Part shown: one piece after another, positions 52,212 to 62,272 of the stretch | Layout: each line of letters begins with the position of its first letter | Numbering within the stretch: the stretch's first letter is position 1 | DNA from: Aphrocallistes beatrix | Lineage: Eukaryota; Porifera; Hexactinellida; Sceptrulophora; Aphrocallistidae | Direction: 5' to 3' | NCBI GenBank assembly: GCA_963281255.1 | Contig: OY725495.1 | Coordinates: forward strand, 4,278,001-4,342,000 | Length of the DNA: 64,000 nt | Position numbers and translations under genes: made by a program | Notes under the pieces: model-generated | What the model saw: only the letters and a program-made list of their open reading frames with translations | Databases searched by the model: none | Told to the model about the DNA's origin: nothing

Positions 52212-53596
52212 TCAGGATTCATTCTCGTGAATAGACTTCTGCACTATAACCTGAATTCTCATCTCGATGTGTCCAGATGTCTCAGATCTCCATCCTAGCT
52301 TACTCACCACTCCATCTTCAAATTCGAGTGGCAGTCCAACTCTGTCCAGCTTTCCTAACGCGGGGGAAACACCGACAAAATACTCACTCAACTCTTCCCA
52401 TTTGCTTCTAGGCGCCAAACGCCATGTGCTCACACTCTTAGTGGACATTCCAGGCGCCAGTTTCAGTGACAACCAACCGTAACCCAAACTCAAATGCCGG
52501 TTCCACCAATCCAAGCAATTCACTTCCAATAGAAGAATGGGATTGTGAGAGGTGTGAACTTCTGAACATTTCATTGGCGCCTTTAACTCATATTTGAATA
52601 AATGACCAATGTTAATTGGTGGGAGAGAATTAGGAGAGAAAATGGACCAAACACTGAATGGAGATGAAGCTTGGTTTGTAAAACTTTCTTCTTTCTCGCC
52701 TGAAACCAATTCAAAAGCTCCTGACAAATCCAACTTGTACCTCACATACAGAGATGATGTAGGGAAACCATGACAACAGGATATCTCTCCAAGAATGTGA
52801 TAAATGGCTTCATCACTCTCTAAGTCCGCTCTACCAAACATTCCATCTCCGACTGCCCTTGATAGAGATCTGTTTTGTCGCTCAAACAATTCATTCACGA
52901 TATGTTCCTCTCTCTCTCCACATCTCTCATGGTTGGAGGTGTGGAGTCATTGCTGATTCTGAACTCCCAATTGTCTCCCACTGAATTCTCCATTCGAACC
53001 CATCTCTCTGAGAAATCCGGGACCACTCTCACAACTCCTTCTTCCACGAGAGTAACGGTACACAGCACAGACTCGTCTGGTTTCGTAGCTTCCTTTCTCC
53101 TCAAATCGGACATTACGTACATTTTCATCTTTTCATCTTTCTCTTCTGTTTTTGTGGGTAGATTGGTGATTGGATTTGTATCTGGTTTGGAATGTGAAGT
53201 TGTTCTCCTCATTTTAGCCATTTTTCGTGTATTCAGTTTCTCATCTGTTAGAATATTCGAATTTACTCCCGTCACGTCATCAAAATAATCGACATCTGTG
53301 TAGGAGAATAGTCGACCGTTTGGTCTTGTTCCAGTCTCTCTCATTTCTACGATTCTAGCGTGATAGTTGTGAGCTAGAGGAGTGAAACAATATCTTTCAT
53401 CGCTATACAACTCCTCTTCATACTGACTGAACACCTTTTCTTGCCATTTGAAATGCCAAGTTTCAAACTCTGGTTGGTAAATGTTATCTGAGACATTTTG
53501 TTGTTGGTTTTGGAGAGAGAAGAGAGGAGACAATCTTCTGAGTTCTATTTTTATAACGAAATTTTTGAGATCTCCTTTGAAGTGATACAGTGCCAT
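52212..53596 (-). CDS. MKS1: MKS1 homologue (B9 domain), intronless, one apparent frameshift
   Basis: ATG at 53596. The first frame (53596-52895) aligns along its length with MKS1: ALYHFKGDLKNFVIKIELRR, WQEKVFSQYEEELYSDE, FSYTDVDYFDD, MYVMSDLRRKE, VLCTVTLVEEGVVRVVPDFS, ending ERERNIS. The second frame (52898-52212) continues without a gap (NELFERQNRSL) into the B9 domain (LYVRYKLDLSG, LLLEVNCLDWWNRHLSLGYG, VSTWRLAPRSKWEELSEYFVG, GWRSETSGHIEMRIQV). The shift equals two extra bases near 52900 (ATAT where AT would keep frame). MKS1 acts in the ciliary transition-zone MKS/B9 complex. The product would be about 460 residues, shorter at the C-terminus than human (559). Animal MKS1 genes usually have many introns; none here, so it may be a retrocopy. 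The frameshift may be an assembly error or decay. Confidence 0.85.
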
Positions 53597-54013
53597 ACTT
53601 AGCTAATGAATCTATGTGCAATGATTTTATAGAAAAGTATTGAAAATCTGCTGACACTGATTTGATTGATCTCAGTGCATTAATCCCGCCTAAGCCTAGG
53701 AATGTTGCTTAATTGTTTGTGGTTAATTTTAGGCGGGGAAGTTGCTATTATTAGAATATATCTCAAGGCTAACTGGGTCTTAAAAGGAATAATCCGGAAA
53801 TTAGGTATATTAAGAATATATTGAACCTTTGTGGATTTTATCACTAAATTGCTATTTGTAAAATTATCAGTATTTGCATGGATAATCCAATGTTTCATAT
53901 AACTCACATATTATAGACGATTTTTGGATTAGTGAAAATGCATTAGGAATAGTAGAATACCTAAATGTAAACAAAAAAAATTACGAAGTAAATACTAATG
54001 TAGGCAACTAAAA
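53597..54013. other. Spacer between MKS1 homologue and T17
   Basis: The first 70 bp (GTGCCATACTTAGCTAAT onward) recur at 61581-61655. The last 80 bp are the shared 3' flank of the TRAF-like genes (GCATTAGGAATAGTAGAA). Nothing else seen. Confidence 0.45.
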
Positions 54014-55318
54014 TTAAATGTTTCTAAGAATTCGAACTGTAACCTCCAACTCCAAACTGTCTGATTTAATGAACTCTTTCAAGTCTGTAGAGAGAGGAAT
54101 TGAAGCTATTTTGTGATACCAGCCATATTGCTGTTTAGATAAAACTATCAGAGGACTTTTGAAGATCAGAGAATTCTTGATGTCTCTATGACAAACCACT
54201 CGTGTGATAAAAATAGCTTTGAAAGGCCATTCTAATGAATCATAATTATCTCCTCTTCTAGGATCGAAATAAATTATAAAATTATGCTCATCAGAAGAAT
54301 GAGTCAACTTAAATCTATAGCCTGCAACTGTATAGTAATCTGAATAGATACAGTCGTGTTTTGGCTTAAACTTCTTAGCAAATTCAATTATAGTATACTT
54401 CACTTTACTTTCGTGTCTGACCTGAACATCCATCAATATTTCAATTTCGTTAACTTTCATTTTCAGTTCATTTTCCAAAGATTCGAATTTTTTTTCGAGT
54501 AACTCATTCTTTTTCAGAGAATCCTCAAACTTTTCCTCTAAAGCAGTGAGTTTCAGTTCTGTATGTAGTAGTCTATTCTCTTCCAAATGTTGTTTCAACT
54601 CTCGTCGTTTAAACCGCACCACTTCACACCTGTACTTCTCATACGGACACACAACTGACTCTTCAGAACACTCACTCGAGAGATGAAACAAAATACTCTC
54701 GCGACACACACGTGTCCCACATCCCAATTCACACAACACTTCAACCTTCACACACACCTTCACATGCTCTACCATCTCACACACCTTATGCACTCCCGAA
54801 CAGTGCAAACACACCTCTTCACGTTGGGAGCATTCCTCACGCAAGTGCCTTCCCATCTCATCACGTGTTGTCACAACGTCACACAACAACTGACACGACT
54901 CATACACGTGACCACATGTAGTCAGGTGATTTTCCACAATCTCCAGCCTACCTAACCACTCACAGCCTCGCTTGAATAAGGGACAGGAACACTTCAATGA
55001 TAGGATTGTGTTATGGACGTTTGCATTTGGATGAATTTGTTCATCTTCTCGCTTACAACAACCACACAATTGTTCTCCAATGTTAGAAAGTGAAGCATCT
55101 TTCATTATTCCATCACATCTCGTGCATTTGTAGATAGCTCCTTCTCTCTCAGAAAGGTTTTCGGTTGGAATATCACTTCTGTATCCTCCCAATGAACCTC
55201 CCTCTAGCTTAACTCGACATAACTCAGTCCCTGTCTCAGGTTCTAACGGTACACTTGTTCTTGTTGCCTTTGATTTTAGCTGTACTGTACACAAACCACT
55301 TTTCTCTAAAATATACAT
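54014..55318 (-). CDS. TRAF-like protein, copy T17 (replaced 5' end)
   Basis: 434 residues if started at the ATG at 55318. The array start codon is lost: the usual ATG-GCA-ACA reads AAG-GCA-ACA (KATRTSVPL), and the sequence upstream is unrelated to the other copies, so translation would begin 20 residues earlier (MYILEKSGLCTVQLKS). Alternatively GTACAGTACAG upstream is a splice acceptor and an exon lies further out. Loop SLSNIGEQLCGCCKREDE is shared with T18. KCSCPLFKRGC in finger 1; CDVVTTRDEMGRHLREEC in finger 2; KVCVKVEVLC before finger 4. Coil about 258-305; MATH about 305-434 with DCIYSDYYTVAGYRF. All domains are otherwise normal. Confidence 0.85.
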   Translation of the reverse strand: MYILEKSGLCTVQLKSKATRTSVPLEPETGTELCRVKLEGGSLGGYRSDIPTENLSEREGAIYKCTRCDGIMKDASLSNIGEQLCGCCKREDEQIHPNANVHNTILSLKCSCPLFKRGCEWLGRLEIVENHLTTCGHVYESCQLLCDVVTTRDEMGRHLREECSQREEVCLHCSGVHKVCEMVEHVKVCVKVEVLCELGCGTRVCRESILFHLSSECSEESVVCPYEKYRCEVVRFKRRELKQHLEENRLLHTELKLTALEEKFEDSLKKNELLEKKFESLENELKMKVNEIEILMDVQVRHESKVKYTIIEFAKKFKPKHDCIYSDYYTVAGYRFKLTHSSDEHNFIIYFDPRRGDNYDSLEWPFKAIFITRVVCHRDIKNSLIFKSPLIVLSKQQYGWYHKIASIPLSTDLKEFIKSDSLELEVTVRILRNI

Positions 55319-55801
55319 ACATATAAGTCATTCAAAATATCAAATATACTCAAAAAGGAATTATAACTTTGTTCAGTTCAAAAACGAAATTCCAAATGCT
55401 ATTTAGTATTTTAGAGTTAAGTTTTGATTAATTCATTGATAGTTCATGAATTAATTAACTGGTTTGAAACCATAAAGATTTAATAATTAGGATCAAAGGA
55501 GTTTGTTGCTAGGGCTTTTTATTAGTACAATAGTAAACACAAAAATGTTACAACAGTAATAATTAATAACTTCATTGGGTGAACATTGGATCTATGGGGT
55601 GCGCATGCACGAAATTGACAGGGATTAGTGTGTGCAATGTGCAACAATATCTTATACTACATTGTATTCGTGTTGAATTCTGGATCTACGATTGCAAATG
55701 TAACACAATATTATAAGAGTCCATTGTTTATTAGTAATTTGGGAAATATTAACTCACGAGTGCAATTGGTTGGCAGTACAATTTTGGTCCTAAATTCCTA
55801 C
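55319..55801. other. Spacer 5' of T17
   Basis: CTATTTAG at 55397-55404 inside AAATGCTATTTAG looks like the array TATA region moved about 80 bp away from the coding start and mutated. No other feature found. Confidence 0.35.
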
Positions 55802-57164
55802 CTGGACTCTTAACATCGCTGATGTTGCACACACTTTTCTGAGCATCACTCTTTATGTCTGTTTTTTGTATGCTTTTCTTTGCGACTGGCTTGGCGTATC
55901 CAGATGTGATGAGAACGTGAGCAATGTTGAGTCTGGTCTGAGGGTCAGACAGAGAGACGTAGTAGCTCCCATCCTCTGACTTGTTCAGGAAGGTACAGTG
56001 CAGCATTTTGTCGAAGGTCAATGTTTGGAATAGCTGGCAGGCTTCCATCGGCCAGTTCTCCTGATAAGAAATATTATTTCAAAAATTAACACAAGACAAT
56101 GAGATTAATGCAAATATTTGATAGGATATGATTGAGTATATGTATAGAAGACTGTTCTTGTGTAACGTATTTTGCAACGATTGTTGTCATCAGGTATAGC
56201 TTACAAGTGTCAATTGAGACTTACTTATAATGTACAATTGTTTGAATAAGCAACAGTTGTGACTAACCTTTCCCTTACGTACTCAAAAAATTAACAATTC
56301 CGATTACCGAGCAAAAGTTTCTGTACGTTTGTATCAATAATGGCTGCAGTATTAACTAATTACATCGATCCCTCGAGTTACTCACCTGAGAAGCAACCTC
56401 CACCAGGCTGCACTTGATAGCTTGTCCTGGTAGAGTAGATTGGTAGAAATCAGGACGCATTAGTTTGATGTCATTCATCGTTTTGGTTTCAGAATTCCCG
56501 TAGTCTACGTACTGGACTACCACTTCATTCTTTGACACGTCTACTACCTTGGCTCGGTACCACATGTTGTCGTCTGAGAATCGAGTGCAGCACACAGCAC
56601 CTACCAAAGAACAATTTCTAAATGCTCACTGGACGAGTTAGTGGTCCCTACATTTCATGGACAGATTGGCTCGTTGGGATACACAAGGCCTTTTAACCAA
56701 TAATTTAACTAGATCATGTGATGGTATGTGGCATATCGTGAGATAGTAGTGAGCAATGGTTCCATAACAGACGCACGACGAAATTGTGATAGCTGAGAAG
56801 CCCAATATTCCCCCACTCCATGAACAGAGATAATACTCACGATCATAGCCTACTCTCTATATATTGAGTAGGCTATGTCACGATCAAGCATTCTATTTGG
56901 TGGTGTGAGCTCAGTATAAAGTCTTGCTGATACAATGCTCACCTATGACTATGCTTGTGAGTGTAACCTTTTTGAGTTCCTTCTCGCTGAGACTGGAGTA
57001 GTGCTGGTTGATCTGTTCGCTTAGATTTTGTAGCTGAGCCTGAGAATTGTCAAACTGGACATAGAAGTTGCCAGGGTCATCTAGATGTGAGACCAAAACT
57101 TCCCTCGTGGTGTGAGGAGTGATGGCCATTTCGAATTCCGCTGGGATTTTGTCTTGAATCGAAA
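55802..57164 (-). CDS. Tudor-domain protein, three internal exons
   Basis: Exons with consistent phases: 57164-56943 (acceptor TTTCTAG), 56600-56386, and 56060 to 55802 (donor AG|GTAGGA) or to about 55756 (donor GTGAGT). Exon 1 gives REVLVSHLDDPGNFYVQF and INQHYSSLSEKELK; exon 2 the Tudor core GAVCCTRFSDDNMWYRAKVV, then VQYVDYGNSETK (the aromatic cage and D-Y-G-N signature); exon 3 the SN-like half, LHCTFLNKSEDGSYYVSLSD. Together they form one extended Tudor domain as in TDRD proteins, which bind dimethyl-arginine on PIWI proteins in the piRNA pathway; that role is by family. No first or last exon was found on either side before the next TRAF-like copies, so the gene is either truncated or has very long introns containing T17 or T18. 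Confidence 0.8.
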
Positions 57165-58251
57165 CTAGAAAGCGTTCTAGGAGTTCGAGTTATTAATGCT
57201 GATGGTTAAATAAGATTTGTTATTTGTACATCAGAAATATATTAGCGTTCATAGCTATATATAGATAAGCCCGAAACGATTGAGGTAGATATTGTAATAA
57301 CAATTGAGCAGACCAGACGCAATTTTTTCAAAAAATATCGATGGTGGAGGGGGGCAAATACGAGTTTAAATTCTTGAGCCTCCACGTGGGTTTGGAATTA
57401 TTGTCAAAATAATCATAACGAGTTTAAATGCTTTTGGAAAACTGTTTGTAAAGGATGGAAAGGTTAAATTGAATATTGAACTAAACTCATCCGACTAATT
57501 TTCCTTTTTTTAATAGAATATAAGCTAAATTAAAATTATTATTTATTTTATCTGCGATTAGAAGTAATATATTCCAATTGACGGGCTATTTATATGGGCT
57601 TACATTATTATAATATTTTGGGAGATATGCTCACAGAATTCGTCATCGAATCAGACGATTGCAATTGTTACAAATTACTTGATCAATCAGATAATTCGGA
57701 GACTGAAGTCAAACAGATTCTGAGTTACAACTCAATTCTGAAGTTCGTACCAAATCAACGCCTGCATTATTTCGCAAGATAGAAGTGTATTTAGAGATAC
57801 AACAGTTTTGCACCGAAGAGATTTGAGTCTAAGTAGCCAGCATGATATAAAGAAAAAAATAAAAACGTAAATCGTTTACATGTAACGTTGTTGTTATTTA
57901 CTGGGATAATAAATCAACAATTAATGAAATTTTAAAAATAGAACACCATGATAATGACTAATAAGTGATATTAGGAGCGGCACTAAAATATTTATGCTAG
58001 CAGATTAGAAAATAGGCTGTAACCATTACAAAAGGATATTGCATCAGGTATTTGATGGTCGTTATCCTACCATTTGTATTAGATTCTCCTTTTGTAAAAT
58101 ATAATGTTAATTCCCGCAGATCGCACTAATTAACGCGCTTAGCTTTTATCAAATAAGGTATTTTTGTTGTTAAATAATACAATTTAACCGAATAAACCGC
58201 ACAAATGCAAAATTAACGTGATTTCCAATAATCCTGAGGGAAATGCAGGCT
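57165..58251. other. Spacer between Tudor exons and T18
   Basis: A 62-codon ORF at 57594-57782 (plus) has no recognisable domain. 58080-58250 is a reverse relative of the 22560-22680 patch (CCTCAGGATTATTGGAAA in common). No gene supported. Confidence 0.4.
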
Positions 58252-58345
58252 ATGACTCATCGAGTTACTCAGTCCTGTGAGCATATACTAACTCGGTTGA
58301 AATCATGAATACTCGAGCTATCACATTGAACATTATCTATATCAT
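58252..58345. repeat. 3'-flank cassette C, copy 4, 3' of T18
   Basis: Truncated match to 9180-9300 (TGACTCATCGAGTTACTCAG ... GAGCTATCACATTGAACATT). Confidence 0.55.
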
Positions 58346-58436
58346 TTTATATCATAACTTGAATACAATAAAAATGCTTTAGAAATATAAATAAATACAA
58401 GAAACATTTAGGTAGCAAACAATGTACGTAACTAAA

Positions 58437-59830
58437 TTAAATATTTTTGAGAATTCGAACTGTAATCTCCAACTCCAAACTGTCTGATTCAATGAACTCT
58501 TTCAAATCTGTAGAGAGAGGAATTGAAGCTATTTTAGGATACCAGAGGTCATATTGCTCTCTAGATAAAACTATCGGAAGACTTTTGAAGATCAGAGAAT
58601 TCTTGATGTCTCTATGACAAACCACTCGTGTGATAAAAATAGCTTTGAAAGGCCATTCTAATGAATCATAATTATCTCCACTTCTGGGAACGAATCCAAT
58701 TATAAAATCATGAGCATCAGAACAATGACCCAACTTAAATTTATAACCTGCAACCACATAGAAATCAGAACGATGTCTGTCAGAATAGAAAGAGCCGAGT
58801 TTTGGCTTAAATATCTTTGCATATTTAATTATAGTCCACTTCACTTTACTTTCATGTCTGACCTGAACATCTTCTTTCAATAATTCGATTTCTTTAACGT
58901 TCATTCTCAGTTCATTTTCTAAAGATTCGACCTTCTTTTCGAGTAACTCATTCTTTTTAACAATCTTATCAAAACATTCTTCAAACTTCTCTTCCAAAGC
59001 AATCCTCTTTTCCATTTCGATCCTCGTTTTAAACTCTGAACTTTCCTTCTGTATTTCTAGAAATTCAATCTTCTTAACAGAATTCTCGAACTTTTCTTCC
59101 ATTGTAATGAGTCTCAATTCTGTGTGTAGACATCTATTCTCTTCCAAATGTTTCTTAAACTCTCGTCGTTTTAACCCAACAACTCCACACCTGTACTTCT
59201 CATACGGACCACACAACTGACTCTTCAGAACACTCACTCTCGAGATGAAACAAAATACTCTCGCGACGCACACGTGTCCCACATCCCAATTTACACAACC
59301 CTTCTACCTTCCCACACACCTTCACATGCTCTACCATCTCACACACCTTATGCACTCCCGAACAGTGCAAACACGCCTCTTCACGTTGGGAGCATTCCTC
59401 CCGCACGTGCCTTCCCATCTCATCACGTGTTGTCACAATGCCACACAACAGCTGACACGACTCATACACGTGACCACATGTAGTCAGGTGATTTTCCACA
59501 ATCTCCAGCCTACCCAACCACTCACAGCCTCGCTTGGATAAGGGACAGGCACACTTCAATGATGATTGTGTTACGGACGTTTACATTCGGACTCATCTGT
59601 TCATCTTCTCGCTTACAGCAATCACACAATTGCTCTCCAATGTTAGAAAGAGAAGCATCTTTCATTATTCCATTACATCTCGTACATTTGTAGATAGCTC
59701 TTTCTCTCTCAGAAAGGTTTTCGGTTAGAATATCACTTCTGTATCCTCCCAATGAACCTCCCTCTAGCTTAACTCGACATAACTCAGTCCCTGTCTCAGG
59801 TTCTAACGGTACACTTGTTCTTGTTGTCAT
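58437..59830 (-). pseudogene. TRAF-like pseudogene, copy T18 (long coil)
   Basis: ATG at 59830 (MTTRTSVPL). Two bases are missing near 59562, between half-RING and finger 1 (NTIL-SLKCACP region). One extra C near 59210 shifts the fifth finger (ESVVCPYEKYRC). Parts in between are clean: fingers 1-4 (59559-59215), then a long coil and MATH (59190-58437) with SFYSDRHRSDFYVVAGYKFKL. The coil is nearly that of T9, while the half-RING loop is that of T17. Two shifts, no stop substitutions: young pseudogene or assembly indels. Confidence 0.8.
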
Positions 59831-59873
59831 CAATATCAGTTCAATTACAAATGAATATCAGTTCTCTAAATGC

Positions 59874-59881
59874 TATTTATA
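59874..59881 (-). promoter_or_regulatory. TATA box of T18
   Basis: TATAAATA, 44 nt from the ATG at 59830. Confidence 0.6.
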
Positions 59882-59993
59882 GACAAACAGATGTTGACAA
59901 GTATTACACATACTTACTTTCAAGATAGAATTTGAAATTAGATATGCTAAGACTTATTGAATTAATTCATACTTACTTATTAAATCCCTGGAT

Positions 59994-60485
59994 ATCGGAC
60001 ATTACGTACATTTTCATCTTTTCATCTTTCTCTTCTGTTTTTGTGGGTAGATTGATGATTGGATTTGTATCTGGTTTGGAATGTGAAGTTGTTCTCCTCG
60101 TTTTAGACATTTTTCGTGTATTCAGTTTCTCATCTGTTAGAATATTTGAATTTACTCCCGTCACGTCATCAAAATAATCGACATCTGTGTAGGAGAATAG
60201 TCGACCGTTTGGTCTTGTTCCAGTCTCTCTCATTTCTACGATTCTAGCGTGATAGTTGTGAGCTAGAGGAGTGAAACAATATCTTTCATCGCTATACAAC
60301 TCCTCTTCATACTGACTGAACACCTTTTCTTGCCATTTGAAATGCCAAGTTTCAAACTCTGGTTGGTAAATGTTATCTGAGACATTTTGTTGTTGGTTTT
60401 GGAGAGAGAAGAGAGGAGACAATCTTCTGAGTTCTATTTTTATAACGAAATTTTTGAGATCTCCTTTGAAGTGATACAGTGCCAT
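59994..60485 (-). pseudogene. 5' fragment of MKS1, truncated duplicate
   Basis: Codons 1 to about 164 of MKS1 (matching 53105-53596 almost base for base; differences include MSKTRRTT for MAKMRRTT and NPIINLP for NPITNLP). It is cut off after MYVMSD and lacks the B9 domain. The foldback element at 60486-61580 is inserted directly at its ATG; the original upstream flank resumes at 61581. Confidence 0.9.
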
Positions 60486-61580
60486 CATGGCCTACTTAAT
60501 ACACGGCCTGCTAAGTGACCGAGAAAGCATGAAAATAGAAGGCCAGTTATAACACAGTCAAAATTTAATTAGACCGATACATCAAAAACCGTATACGATA
60601 GACCTTTGAACTGTATTATCACCATATACAAACATCATATCAGAGTATCCAATTCAGTTATCAAAAATTCGATATGTCATCATGTGATTGCGCAATAGGC
60701 TCGTTTTAGAGCGAAAAATGCTGTTGTTCTAGCTCATTTAAAATATAGTTACCTGCATTTTTAATGCTTGATTTTTTTTATAGAACAACGATAGGAAGGC
60801 CTTAATCCAAAAATTCTGAAAATTTTAATGGGAATGTCTATGCATTCCTCAGTTACTATGGAAACAAAAAATGGAATGTTTGAGCCATATCTCAAAATAT
60901 ATATATCGTAGACACTAAGAAATTATACCATTCAATCCGCAAACTATTACTTCTTATATGATAACAATACTATTCCCGTGTATATTTACAATATTTTCTG
61001 AGTTATCTAGGATTTTGTCACATCTCAATACTTCTCAATAGATCATGATAAAATCCTAGATAACTCGGATAATATTGAAAATAGACGCGGGAATAGTATT
61101 ATTATCATATAAGAAGTTATAGTTTGCGGATTGAATGGTATAATTTCTTAGTGTCTACGATATATATATTTTGAGATATGGCTCAAACATTCCATTTTTT
61201 GTTTCCATAGCAACTGAGGAATGCATAGACATTCCCATTAAAATTTTCAGAATTTTTGGATTAAGGCCTTCCTATCGTTGTTCTATAAAAAAATCAAGCA
61301 TTAAAAATGCAGATAACTATATTTTAAATGAGCTAGAACAACAGCATTTTTCGCTCTAAAACGAGCCTATTGCGCAATCACATGATGACATATCGAATTT
61401 TTGATAACTGAATTGGATACTCTGATATGATGTTTGTATATGGTAATAATACAGTTCAAAGGTCTATCGTATACGGTTTTTGATGTATCGGTCTAATTAA
61501 ATTTTGACTGTGTTATAACTGGCCTTCTATTTTTCATGCTTTCTCGGTCACTTAGCAGGCCGTGTATTAAGTAGGCCATG
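60486..61580. mobile_element. 1.1-kb foldback element
   Basis: Two 535-bp arms (60486-61020, 61046-61580) in near-perfect inverted orientation around a 25-bp loop; ends CATGGCCTACTTAATACACG and complement. Flanked by GTGCCAT on both sides (60479-60485, 61581-61587), a 7-bp duplication; the empty site is at the MKS1 start (53594). No coding capacity. Superfamily unassigned. Confidence 0.9.
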
Positions 61581-61655
61581 GTGCCATACTTAGCTAATAA
61601 ATCTATTTGCTAGTTAGAAAAGTATTGAAAATCTGCTGACACATAAAGTTGGTGA
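61581..61655. repeat. MKS1 upstream flank displaced by the foldback
   Basis: Matches the bases just upstream of the MKS1 ATG at 53597-53665 (ACTTAGCTAAT, AAAAGTATTGAAAATCTGCT), continuing the duplicate at 59994-60485. Confidence 0.8.
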
Positions 61656-61996
61656 TGATTCAGCTGATTTTTGGCATGTGGGAGTATTTTGGCTATGGCT
61701 CCAGTAAGTTCTGAGTTCAGACGAAAATGTCGACTCATCATGGAATTATGACGTCATTGTCACATTTTTAAAAGTTAAGCAACACAGTTATTCGGGCATA
61801 ACTCAGCCATCATAGGAGATAGAAGGCTGAAATTTTAACAGAATATGTATACTAACATACCTCACATATGATATGAACATATGAACTATCACCAAAAAAT
61901 GATGACTCATCACTTTGTTATGACGTCATCACTACACATCAAAAATTTTAAAATTGACAAATTTGGTGATTTTTCGAGTGATTTCGATTTAATCCT
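61656..61996 (-). repeat. Dispersed repeat D, reverse copy lacking the GC-rich end
   Basis: From GCTGATTTTTGGCATGTGGG to GATTTCGATT; has both TGACGTCA sites (61750 and 61922 regions), each beside GA(T/C)TCATC. It inserted at the edge of the MKS1 duplicate. Confidence 0.7.
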
Positions 61997-62007
61997 CATT
62001 TTGTTAT

Positions 62008-62165
62008 ACTTGATGACTCTATGAGTCAGTTCCACGTCACAATATAATATAGACTCATTGAATCGCTCAGTCTCATGAGCATCGAACGACTGAAATTTTG
62101 AATGTTCGAGCTATCATTTCTATTCCGATATTTCAATAATTATAGTGGCTCATGACATTGAAATA
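62008..62165. repeat. 3'-flank cassette C, copy 5, 3' of T19
   Basis: Starts GATGACTCTATGAGTCAG like 9149; ends GTGGCTCATGACATTGAAAT. Confidence 0.6.
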
Positions 62166-62272
62166 CACATAGTACATACATCGCATCATAATTTAACAAT
62201 GGAAATAGATTAAGAATAATAAAATACGAGAATTTAAACAAGAAACATTTAGGGAGCAAATAATCTACATAA

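Noticed and set aside
57594-57782. 62-codon ORF 5' of the Tudor exons
   Set aside because: Wrong strand for the Tudor gene and no similarity to any known motif.
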